From assembly GCA_015680685.1 (NCBI GenBank), contig MNCI01007659.1, forward strand, positions 12,848 through 76,847: a stretch of 64,000 nt of DNA, written 5' to 3'. Source of the DNA: Gnetum montanum (Eukaryota; Streptophyta; Gnetopsida; Gnetales; Gnetaceae). Shown in pieces: positions 1 through 9,799 of the stretch. Each line of letters opens with the position of its first letter. Position 1 is the stretch's first letter. The notes beneath the pieces were generated by a model. It saw nothing but the letters and a program-made list of their open reading frames with translations, had not been told where the DNA came from and searched no databases. Position numbers and translations under genes: made by a program.

Positions 1-1734
1 GAATGATGGTATGAACTATTTTTATGTTGATTGCTAATGTTTGGTCTTTACCTTTAAGTCACAATGTTGATACTAAGATATGTTTCTTTTGATATAACAG
101 GCAATGGGATCACTTCATCCATCCATCCACCAGTTTCTATGGTCTCTCTCGGCTTGGAAAAATACAGTCGCCTTCTAATAATAACTTTATCGAATCGGTG
201 ACTGGGCATTTCTCAAACTAAGGAAGGACTCCAGGATTGAAAAGGGTGTGTGACTTCAAGGGAACTTGATGCATTTGTGGTGGCCATTATCTTGGGTGCT
301 TGAATGTTTCTTCTTGAGTTTTCTTGCCATTTTGATGTCATCCAATTATCGAAAGCTACAAAAATAAAAATAATCAAGTCTTTGCATGATGTGGTTCTCA
401 CGCATAAAAACACAAAGCAAAAAAAAAAAGAAAAAGAGACAGAAAAAGAAAAAGTGAGAATTTAAAGCACACCCCTTAGAAAAAATAAACTTGGGCTACA
501 AGCACTGGTTATGGAACCAAAGTGTTCCCTCTAACTAAGGGCCCTCTCGCTTCTCATTTTCTCCTTTGTTTCATCAGAATGGTGGTGACTCTTTGGAGAT
601 GCATTCTTCTTATTCAAGAGGATGGCTCGGCCAACTGTATTGATGCAAAGTCACTGGATGTGGTTGGTTTGACGCTGGAGATGGAATGAGATTTGCTAAG
701 TCCCATTAATCATAAAACACACAAGGGGTTGTACACCACCTTGTCCTTGGGATTCCATTACATTTTCTTCTCTCCCTCCTTCTCTCCATTACTCCCCTCA
801 TAAACGGTTGTATCATTAGTGTACATATTTTGGTTGATGCATTGTTTTCTTTTTGGTAAATTCTTGTGGTTAAGACTTTAACTCTTGTTTCAAATGACAT
901 TCCTAGAGCCTACGGACTCTTTGAATATGGGTTTGTCAGGGCACGAAGGGCATGAGCCTGCTTTGGGGAGGACCCACTAACATTCTTATTTGGTGTATCA
1001 GTTCAATTCTTTTTCCTAACATTTTACAATTAATTTCATTTTGTTCATTTCCATCTTGGCATCCACTTAATCGATGTTTTAGTTGTCCCTTTTTATATAT
1101 CTTTCTTATTCCTTTTCTTTCTCCATTCGAATGCTACCAGAGGTTCACAATTAGTCATGGGGGTACGAGGCCTAATTTTTTCGATTTTCTCCTAGCCCTG
1201 AAATTTTTAATTTTCTTCCTAACCCCTACACCTTCAATAGTCATCATTAATATATCTCCTAATCCATATCAGCCATACCACAACCTAGCCAATGGACTTA
1301 CACAGAAGCAAGGTATCAATTACATGATGATTCATTTACCCTTGCTAATATAGGATTCTGTTGTATGTGCAGATGGCAATCATACAACAACGGATTGGAT
1401 CTAGAGTAAACACTTGGAATGGAGTAGCGTTGAAGCAGCTATGCAGGGAGCAAGATCGATGGTGCGCTCATGGATGGACAACGAAGGCGCAATCTTGGCA
1501 TTGGCAGTAGCAACACTTCTTTCTCTCTCTCTCTTTCTCAGCTGCCAGCTAAGGCCTGATGTCATTGTAATAAGGTGTTCACCCTTGTTGTCATGAACAC
1601 CAGTTTTGTCAAGTCTTGTAATGATGATCCGTTTACATGTCATTCCAATAGTTTCATTCCCCTCAATAATTCCATACCTTCCAGATATTATTGTAAGGAA
1701 CTCAAGGATGATTTTTCATTCAGTCATGGGGGTA
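1..1734 (+). mobile_element. Probable 3' internal region of an LTR retrotransposon (non-coding or fully decayed)
   Basis: No protein family is recognisable in this stretch; only short ORFs without known motifs occur. One of about 60 codons at 1414-1596 encodes a hydrophobic segment, but nothing supports it as a gene. The assignment rests on what follows: a polypurine-like tract at 1722-1734 abuts an LTR that starts with TG at 1735, so this should be the 3' internal part of a plus-strand element extending off the left edge. The exact 13-mer of that tract also occurs at 1153-1165. Alternatively it is unrelated host DNA beside a solo LTR. Confidence 0.35.
1722..1734 (+). promoter_or_regulatory. 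Polypurine-tract-like motif next to LTR
   Basis: AGTCATGGGGGTA lies directly before the LTR start TGATGAG. In LTR elements a purine run here primes plus-strand DNA synthesis. The same 13 bases recur at 1153-1165, and the first 11 recur at 57007-57017 after the integrase of the 13.1-kb element, which supports a family-specific function. Confidence 0.45.
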
Positions 1735-2757
1735 TGATGAGATGGGATATCGCAGCCATCGCGATATCCCATCCCATGTGATATCGCATACATGATATCG
1801 CATCGTCCCCAACGATATTACATACGTGATATCATGGTCCACCGCCATATCTATAAATAAGAGGTGGCACTCCCCTTATTTTCCATCCTGGTCTAGAAGT
1901 AGCAAAGCTCTGGCAATTTGATCACTCCAGAGATAGATTAATTTCACATGTGAAAAGATCTTTATTCAAGCAACATTGTACTTGAACACAAGTTGTGTAC
2001 GGCAATAAAGATGAAATTGATTGGATAAACCTTACAGTGCATGGAATAGGATTTTATTTATTATTTCTCTCTAACCCTTAAACTCCTAGAATGTGGTGGG
2101 TACGACTTGATTACGAGCATCTACGGATGTGTACAGTTAGTCAAGGAATTGGCCGCTCACCACATGCAACTTGAGTACGACTTGATTACAAGAATCTAGT
2201 GTGACTACTTGGTAACCCAGTGGCATATCCAGGATTTACACTTGGTAATCCCAATGGTAGTCGAACACCCCGATGTGTATGGTTAGTCAAGGAATCGGCC
2301 GCTCATCGCACTTAGGCTAGATAGGCTTTCTCAACCCTTTCCTCCTAGTTAAGTGCCTCAATACAACCACTTCGAGCACGTGCATTACGCGTGGTGATCC
2401 CAGTGATGATTAGCATTTGGTAGCTGCAGTTCCATTGGTTCAGGGTGTGTACGGTAAGTGGGAACGGATGCTGATGCAAGTTAATTTAGACTTAGTTCAT
2501 TAGTTAGAGTTAGTTAGTTTCTCAACCCTTCACCTCATAGCATAAGAGAAAAACATAAAAAGATAATAAAAATCATATACCTCGGACTTACTTAACCATA
2601 CACTGTGACAACTACAAGTAAGTCTGGGAAGACAACGAATTGTTAACCTTAAGTGTTCCATGAAGCGCATAGGCATTTAGTCTGGGGAGTTCAACCAGAT
2701 TGTGCGTGCTACGCTCATTTCGTATGGTTGAGTGTAGGGGTACCTCGCCACTCATCA
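1735..2757 (+). mobile_element. Long terminal repeat (3' LTR or solo LTR), about 1,023 bp
   Basis: The segment begins TGATGAG and ends CTCATCA, a perfect 7-bp terminal inverted repeat with the TG...CA ends usual for LTRs. It resembles the LTRs at 49850 and 62037 in layout: GATATC-rich U3, TATA box (CTATAAATA near 1851), a stretch about filling and carrying 'tctttattcaag', then a 3' part with 'acttaaccatacac' and 'tatggttg' words. Overall divergence is high, so it is a related but distinct subfamily. No 5-bp target duplication is seen (gggta left, atgat right), which fits a 3' LTR whose partner is off-window. Confidence 0.7.
1741..1860 (+). promoter_or_regulatory. U3 promoter region: GATATC palindrome cluster plus TATA box
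   Basis: Within about 100 bases there are repeated GATATC or CGATAT words, including GATATCGCAGCCATCGCGATATC, itself nearly palindromic (written here only as a short motif; core 1751-1770). A TATA box, CTATAAATA, follows at about 1851. The same arrangement occurs in the LTRs at 49880 and 62060 and internally at 58500. Such clusters could be transcription-factor sites; which factor is unknown. Confidence 0.5.
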
Positions 2758-3605
2758 ATGATGAAGCTTGAGAAACCTATAATTTGAAAAGTTTGAGTTT
2801 ATATAGGTATCGAAAGAAAATGCCTAAGAGAAAAAGGCCTATAATAATTAAGAAAACCTAGAAAAAGAGGCCTAATGACAATTGAGAAAACCTGTAATTT
2901 GAAAAGTCTCAGTCGAACTATTTATGGGAAACAAAGGCCTTGGAGGGTTCAACATAGACCGTGATAACCTGATATTGCTAAGGTTATAATTGTGGTCATT
3001 GTCAATCAGAAAATATTCTAAGCGTGATATTCCCGTGTTGACTCACATACTATCACTGTATCCGTAAGGTGCACGCCAAGATTTTGTGGTTTGATTATGA
3101 TTGCACATTAAAAATGTCACCTTCAGCGTGCTCTATATTCAATAATAATTAATGACGTCCTTCACTGCAACAATCATAAAACTTGCATCCGAAGTCATCA
3201 TGTTAGAAAGCTAGTTAACCTAATTAAAAAATTAATAACGTTGGCACCAGCAACTGCAAAAGATGAATGCATGCACAGTTCACGCCTAAGACCGCTGACC
3301 ATACATTTGATATCCGATGCCGTTGCATTCAATTTCACCTTGGAAAAAAGGCCTAAAGATGATGATGGAGAAAACCTGTAATTTGAAAAGTTTGGGTCCA
3401 TGGGAAAAAGAGGCCCTGGACGGTTCAACGTAGACTGTCACCGAAGTCAATTTTAATGGGACCCGTTCACATTAAAATGATGATGATGATTTGAGAAAAC
3501 TTGCAGCCTGCAATTGTAGAGCTTAAAATGGTGGTCATCGTCAATGAGAAAGTATGGTGGTCATCGTCAAAAGTGATTGCAACGGAAACACACGATAGAA
3601 ACGAG
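2758..3605 (+). repeat. Duplicated copy of the receptor-kinase upstream region
   Basis: This block matches 40828-43585, the DNA just upstream of the intact receptor kinase, once the LINE at 41053-43010 is removed. Shared words include 'gagaaacctataatttgaaa', 'aataataattaatgacgtcc', 'ttaataacgttggcaccagc' and 'tggtggtcatcgtcaa'. The block is internally repetitive: a unit starting 'gagaaaacctgtaatttgaa' recurs near 2768, 2883 and 3370. No kinase coding sequence follows, so it is an orphan promoter-region copy. The LTR at 1735-2757 sits exactly at its left edge. Confidence 0.75.
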
Positions 3606-4259
3606 AGAACGGAACAACCTAGTTAAATATCATATGTTGAGATTGCATGTTAATTCACTATTGTGATGAGTCACACCTTTGTGATAACTCCAAGATTCAC
3701 AGTATAATTGATTTCTCTTCAAGAATCACACCTTTGTCAATAATAATTTTAATTTAAACAACAATTATGACCATGATGTTAATGTTTTCGTATAAGAACA
3801 AATAACTAAATTTAAAAGTTTCAACCATTAAGACAAATACAAAACTTAACCAAAAAATTAAGAAAAAACCAAGTAACCCATTAACACCGATGGCAATCGC
3901 ATTGTGGAAATATACATAAAAAGTGTACAAATTTTATGTGAAAAAATTAAAACTATGAGAATTAGCCTATACCAAAATTTAACCCACAACAACAATTATA
4001 AAATTCCAACTTGAATTTGATGATATTTTAACTAGAAATCCAAGTTTATGGTGAAACAACTATAGTACAACTCTAGGAAAGCTAGATAAAAAATTTTCAA
4101 AAAATTCAATAGGCTAGAGGAAATCAACACACAACATGATAATACCCACTAAGGATCTAAACCATCCATGAAAAAATTCCAAAAGTGCATCAACACTACT
4201 TGTATAGCCTGGGAGATTAGCAGTGTCAATAATTGAAATTAAACTTATACCTCAATAAT
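3606..4259. other. AT-rich intergenic DNA, nothing recognised
   Basis: The stretch is strongly A+T-rich with no long ORF, no repeat shared with the rest of the window that could be spotted, and no RNA gene motif. Confidence 0.3.
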
Positions 4260-5360
4260 TGACCTCTTTAGCATCCCTTGTGAGGGCATGAAGATTGTCA
4301 AAAAACTAGGGAAAGAGATGGACCATAAGAAGAAAGTGGGAAAATTGCTAAACACTCATTTTGGCCACTCTAGATTGTCTCTAGACCATTACCAAGTTGT
4401 ATAGGCTAATGAGATGTACCCATTGTTCCAGTCCAAGCATTCCCCAAGTTGTTGTCATAGAAGAAGGTCCTTGGCATTGAATGGGCTTTGACCATGAAGA
4501 AGATCCTCACTTAAGGTGCTCAACTTAATTGACTACACACTTGGTTTTTGGGCTACAAGGGGAGATCCTGAAACTTCAAAACAACCTAAAGATGATATGC
4601 CAAATGTACTTCGCATTGTTTGCAACATATCTAAGTAGGTTCAAGGAGTTTCTAGTGGTCAAGGATGGATGATGGGTAAGTCATGATCCATCATAATTCT
4701 CTAAACCTTTGGTGAAGCACATTATTCTAGCCTTGTAGGTTCAAAACCCACTTGTTGAGGATGATGGAGAATTGCTATCTATTACCACTAAGTATTTTAG
4801 TGGTATGTGTTATCCTTTCTTGAACAACATGGGGGTTGAACCCCAAGTTGCCCATGAAAATGCTAAAAAGGCAAAGAAGTTACATACTAAGGTTGATGGT
4901 GTAGCTAGAAAAAAGTTTAAAAAAAAACCTATGGTTGAGGAGACAACACCAATTGTTGAGTAGCCTTTGAAGAGAAGGCTCATTGTTAGACTTGGCCAGG
5001 CACAACATGCAATTATAGGTACATTCTACTTGTGTTATTTTTTGTTTAAGTTATTTTTCATCTATGTTTTATGTTCTATGGTCATGTTATTGTTTTGTTT
5101 TATGCAAAATATGCTACATTATTCTACATTTTGTCTTCATTGTTCTTGTAGGTAAACAACAAGAATGGGTAGCCTAGGCAATAGTAGTAGAGGTAGAACA
5201 AAAATGCCTAGAGGGAGAGGCACTACAATGGCATGAGGATGAGGGATTGTCCAATGCCACATTGGATGCCCTTGACACCATGTTTGAACGTTCACAGTTA
5301 GGTGAGCCTCCCATTATTATCCTAAATGATTTTCCAAGTACTTAAGAATTTTATTTTAAA
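4260..5360 (+). pseudogene. Unidentified decayed coding sequence, possibly spliced
   Basis: Plus-strand frames read as plausible protein with scattered stops: 'LFSIPCEGMKIVKKLGKEMD' near 4262, then a 63-codon open stretch at 4772-4963 with a Lys-rich end, then 'KRRLIVRLGQAQHAIIG' up to about 5018. A GT at 5019 and a pyrimidine-rich tract ending in TAG near 5152 would allow a 134-bp intron, after which an acidic sequence (including 'LSNATLDALDTMFERSQLGE') continues to about 5340. The family is not recognised; transposon origin is possible. Stops in the first part make a functional gene unlikely. Confidence 0.3.
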
Positions 5361-5745
5361 TGTTATGTATTGCAATTTCATGTTGGAATTTGGGTTTTGA
5401 TCCTTAGTTGATGTTTATATTCATTGTATTACCTAAACCCCACCAAGAAACACCTACCTTTATGTTTCAAATGAAACCATGAATAGATTTTCCTAAAAAA
5501 ACTGAATTCATGCATGAAATGGCTAAAGTCATGATTGATCTGTTGCAACAAATTGCTCCCAAAAGCTAGACCTATTTGTATCAATGCAAGGAATGCCTTC
5601 AAAGTCTTTGAAAGCTCTCTAGTGATAGCTGATTCCCCCACTCCTCAAGTCACTACCACCTCCAAGGAGGTGACCATCACTACCTTTTCATGAGAACCAC
5701 CTACATGGACTAACATCAAGAAGAGAAACATCTTGACAAGTGTTA

Positions 5746-5829
5746 ATCTTAGGAAAGTGGATTGGGCCAACATGACTAAAGACCAANCATCTTAGGAAAG
5801 TGGATTGGGCCAACATGACTAAAGACCAA
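5746..5829. repeat. 41-bp direct duplication around a single N
   Basis: The 41 bases at 5746-5786 are repeated exactly at 5789-5829, separated only by an N at 5787 and one base. Two identical copies abutting an ambiguous base look like contig ends that overlap but were not merged. Confidence 0.85.
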
Positions 5830-6753
5830 ATTCTCCATCAAACTTCCCCATAAAAGATGCTACCCCTGAATCTTTCTAGGCTTGTTTGTTTGTAATTAAT
5901 TTCTTTCATTTTATTATATTTTAGTTTATTTTAGTTTGTACTTTAGTTACATTGACTACTGATTAAACCTTTGTTATCATTGGTATATGAACCTAGTGAT
6001 AGCAATGGCCCTAGTGGTGATAACATTGGTTATTATGATTGTTATTATTTTATTGCTACACAATGTAGCCATGGCTATTAGACTCTTATTTTATTCTATA
6101 TGTCATTGTTGACTAAACTCTTATCACACTATGTGACTATAGCCACTGGTTACTGACACTTTGGTTATTATTATTTTTTTAACATTCATTTTTATGTTTT
6201 ATCAATTCTAGATTTATTCATTTTTATATCCTATATTTTATTTCATGTTATGAGGCCACATTAGACTATGTTAATTAAAACATATGGTTATAATGTAATA
6301 TTTGGTAAAGAAAAATGTAAATTAGTTAGGCAAATATGTAAACTAATGAATAAGGGTTATAACAAAAATAAAGAAGGAATAGACTACAAGAGTATCACTA
6401 GTTTAATGCCTTGGCAGGCCACCAATTTAGGACCTAGGTAGGCCATGTATAACCAATATTAGGCCATAGTGGACTATAGTGTTGCTATTTTTAGCCCATA
6501 GTGGGTTGTAGCATTACTAAATTTAGTCCATAGCAAACCATAGTTTAATTTTTATAAGTTTTGTGTTTTAAAATTTGTATCGATTTTTCAAGTTTTAAAG
6601 TTTTTATGACATTTTCATGTTTTATGTTTTAAAATAGACAATACATAAAAAGATAAACTGTAAATAAGAACAAATCATAGACTACATGTGAAATAAAGCT
6701 AAAACAAGGTAACATATGGTAATGAAAAGTGATACCTATAAATAAAGTCTAAA
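5830..6753. other. AT-rich DNA with a short degenerate repeat
   Basis: No gene is seen. Between about 6420 and 6545 a loosely repeated unit around 'ccatagtgg(a/g)ctatag' occurs several times. The rest is AT-rich without structure that could be identified. Confidence 0.35.
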
Positions 6754-7077
6754 CTAGGCTAAGAAAGTGAAAGAGAATGCTCCATAGTTATTGGCATAGG
6801 GACAAGTGAATAGGAAATATGTCTCAGTCGTGCAAGTATCTTCTAATCTTTCAAAGATTAGGAAAGATGTATGGTCTTTGTTGCATAATTTTGTACTTCT
6901 CATTTCCCTCACTAACCATGTCAAAGGGGAGATCTTCCCACGGTGCATCCATGGTTCCATTATTATTAGTTTTAGTTTTTTTCTCTCTATCAAGCTTCTT
7001 AACTTCACCTTTGATAATAGGATTTTCTTTCTAAAACTCCACTTTGTACCCTTGCTCTATGTTAACATTATTGACTA

Positions 7078-7683
7078 CTAAGGGAACCACACTATCACCA
7101 TGAATAATATCTCACCTCCCTCATAAGCCATATGAATTTCTTGGTTTATAGGTGAGGAAACAGCTTGAAACTGAGCTAGCCAAGGCCTCCCTAGGATGAG
7201 ATTGAATCTTAGTATCTCTTCCACCACCAAGAAGTTGGCTATTGAAGGAAATTGTTCTCCCACTATTAAGTCCAAAGAAATGAAGCCTCTAATTGTAACC
7301 CAAGATTCGTTAAAGGATTTGAGAGTGGAAGTAGAGGTATATCACATGTGTTTTGTTAGACCTAACCATTCAACAATAGTATAAGGTATAACATTGATGG
7401 CTACTCCATCATCAACATGCACCCTATGAACCTTATATTGTCCAATCTTTATTATTATGAATATAGGGGCCCTTGTTGTCTCACCATCTTGGAGATTGAT
7501 TTTGACTTCATTGTCATAGAGCTCTAATGTCATTGACTTTATTTCTTCCCTTAGTAAAGGTGGTACCATCACAACATGAATGGACTCTTTACTAGTGGGG
7601 ATGTCCTCACTGATTGGAATTGAAGTCAACATTTCTACCAAGGCTTCGCGATGCATAGCAAAAGTCATTACCAAGTCATACAA
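7078..7683 (-). pseudogene. Ty3-type aspartic protease remnant
   Basis: The 113-codon open stretch 7683-7342 contains 'VDDGVAINVIPYTIVEWLGL', matching the protease active-site region of Ty3 elements, where D-[ST]-G-[SA]-x-N is expected; the reading here is DDG. The downstream stretch 7275-7078 holds 'LRFNLILGRPWLAQFQAVSS', the conserved 'ILGRPW' block that follows the active site. Together they cover nearly the whole domain, in the right order. A stop separates the two halves. Confidence 0.7.
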
Positions 7684-8599
7684 GCTTAAAGAAATGTTCT
7701 TTTTTCTTAAAGATTGTTTGACCTATTCCATACCATTAATGAAGTCTTTATCATTGGTTTTGGCTTCTCATTTTTATTTATTTTTACTTCCTTCATACAT
7801 CCAAGATGAAAAATTCATGTTTTAGTAGTTATGATTTGGCCTCTTTCCCCTTCCCTTGTGGCTTGGGATCCTCCCTTGTTTTACTAGTTGAAGTAGCCAA
7901 AGCATTTGAGCTCTTGGGGAAGGGATAAAATAGGAGTGGGCTTTGGTGGACCCACCTCCTTCCATGCCTTGTCCTACTTATTGTCTTTGGTTTTAGGCTT
8001 TAGCACAAACTTCTTATGTTTTTTACTTTGTGATTTCTTATGGTTGGGCTATGAAGAAGTCATTGCATTAGCCACCACAAGAGAGCATTGTTCAATTGTA
8101 GTTGTGGGTTTGGTTGTAGCAGGCAAGGCACTTCAATCAGAAAGGGTTCCTTGGGAGATGTTGGTGATGGTATCCTTGCAACAAAAGGAGTCCTTGAACT
8201 AGATGAAGTTGAAAGGCCCCTTTCATTATCAGGAGGTACCCAAATCACGAATGGCTCCCATGTAGGTCTTAAGTTGTTACTCACATTGAATGCTACTCTA
8301 GTGTATGGACTATTGTTGGCATTCAACAGGTCCTCGTAGACCTACATGAACTATTTTTATGTCCTAACCTAGTTAGAGGCATCAAGTACCAACTCTCCAT
8401 TATTTATCATCTTTTGCAGGTCATCCTCTAAGACTAGGAAAAAGTCAGTATCATGACTTGGTAGCTAATGATAATGGCAAAATCGGTCAAGTTTAAAGTA
8501 CTTCAACATGGGTGGATTATCCTTGGTTACTAGAGTGGGGTCCTTTGTGATCTCACATAACTAATCATGCCTCTTTTGCATTCTCTATTACTTGTTTGT

Positions 8600-9640
8600 A
8601 ATGGATCTACCCACTCTTAAGCAACTGAACAAGGAGTCCAAATGGTTTTAGGGCTCTTTCCTTCTAAAGTTAGTCCTTTTGTTTCTTGATGTAGAGGCAT
8701 TAGATGTCAATGGTTGGTTTTCTATGGTAGGAGCCTTGGGTTGGTTTGTTTTCAGCCCCTATGTGATTTTTTTGTCTTTCGCCATAGTGGCCATGGCTAC
8801 ATGGTTTTGTCTCCCCTTCTCCTTATCCTTCCATGTGTGTTGATTTTTATATGTCATGTAGGTGGGATAATGGCTAGCCTCAACACTATCTTCTATGTTC
8901 TTGGTCTATGATAAGGCTTGGCTCAGAGACTACAAGTTTAGGTAGTAGAGTTTAGACTTGATAAAATCATTGACCATTCCCTTGAAGATGGTTAGAATGT
9001 GGATTTCAGTTATGGGTTTGGGAATCTTAATCAGTAGAGCATTTCACCTTTAGATAAAATTCTAAACTAGTTCAAGGAGCCCCTATTTGATTTTCATCAA
9101 TTAGTCTAGGGTGGTATTTGGTTTTAAGTTGTACTTCAAATAGTTCACAACTTATGATATCAAGTCTTCAAGTGAGGCTATAGACCCTCAAGCCAATGTG
9201 CAGTAACAGTCTAATGCCTTCCTTGCAAGACACATGGGGAAGATTCGCATTATATGAGGGCAAGCCTATAGTAACAGGAACTCGGAGTGGAATATGATGA
9301 GATGAGCATTGGGGTCCCCTTCACCATTATACTTGGTAAATTAGGATATGGGAATGCCCAAGGGAAGAGTTATTTGTGGGATAGTAAGACTGATAAGATC
9401 ATCCTAATAAAAATCCATGATATTGATTCTCTATGTAGTTGAAACTTTAAGCTTGTGTAACTCTTCTACAATGTCTTGGATCATTTGAAAGGCTTGATCC
9501 AAGCCTTGAGGAATTCTATAAAGTTGCAATGTTTGAACATATGGCTGTGGTATGAATTGTGAGGCCTTTGGCCTCATAATGGGTTTTGGTATGGAGGGAA
9601 CAGGATGAGTAATTATTATCATAGGAGGGATAAACAATGA
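8600..9640 (-). pseudogene. Ty3-type gag polyprotein remnant
   Basis: Reverse-strand translation gives typical plant Ty3 capsid wording with stops: 'IIFHSEFLLL' and 'ACPHIMRIFPMCLARKALDC' near 9330-9220, then 'GSIASLEDLISQVVNYLKYN' and a 'GPLEPF'-like Gln/Pro segment, then 'PKPITEIHILTIFKGMVNDF' near 9020-8960. These follow the order capsid helix, 'W-Y-L-P-G-S-I' turn and C-terminal helices known for such gag proteins. The upstream open stretch 9637-9431 (Pro-rich, ending in 'ELHKLKVS') is its likely N-terminal part. Many TAG stops make it non-functional. Confidence 0.6.
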
Positions 9641-9799
9641 GAAGGACGTTTGTGTCGATACTTATAGGAAAAAGGGAACAAACGGTGTATGTGATCCTTC
9701 AGTCACTTGGGGTCTGACTACAGAAGCCATTGGAATGGAGAATGGATGAGCATTGGTAAAGATCATAGGTCATGGTCATGTAGATTAGGGTTACATGAA

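Larger units (their letters stand above)
6754..9700 (-). mobile_element. Truncated Ty3-type LTR retrotransposon, gag to protease
   Basis: Read on the minus strand, a decayed gag (about 9640 to 8600) is followed by protease (about 7683 to 7078) and a short residue of the following polyprotein (7008-6754). No reverse transcriptase can be found further left, so the element is cut off shortly after the protease. The order and spacing fit one Ty3/Gypsy element. Its 5' LTR would lie right of 9800 but could not be delimited. Confidence 0.65.

Noticed and set aside
952-1353. 133-codon ORF rich in Phe, Leu, Ile and Pro
   Set aside because: Hydrophobic low-complexity reading of a T/C-rich stretch without family resemblance; probably part of the LTR element.
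1735-2757. A 6-bp target duplication ATGATG around this LTR
   Set aside because: It would require the LTR to start without TG and would break the perfect TGATGAG/CTCATCA ends; the word is also common in the repeat at that spot.
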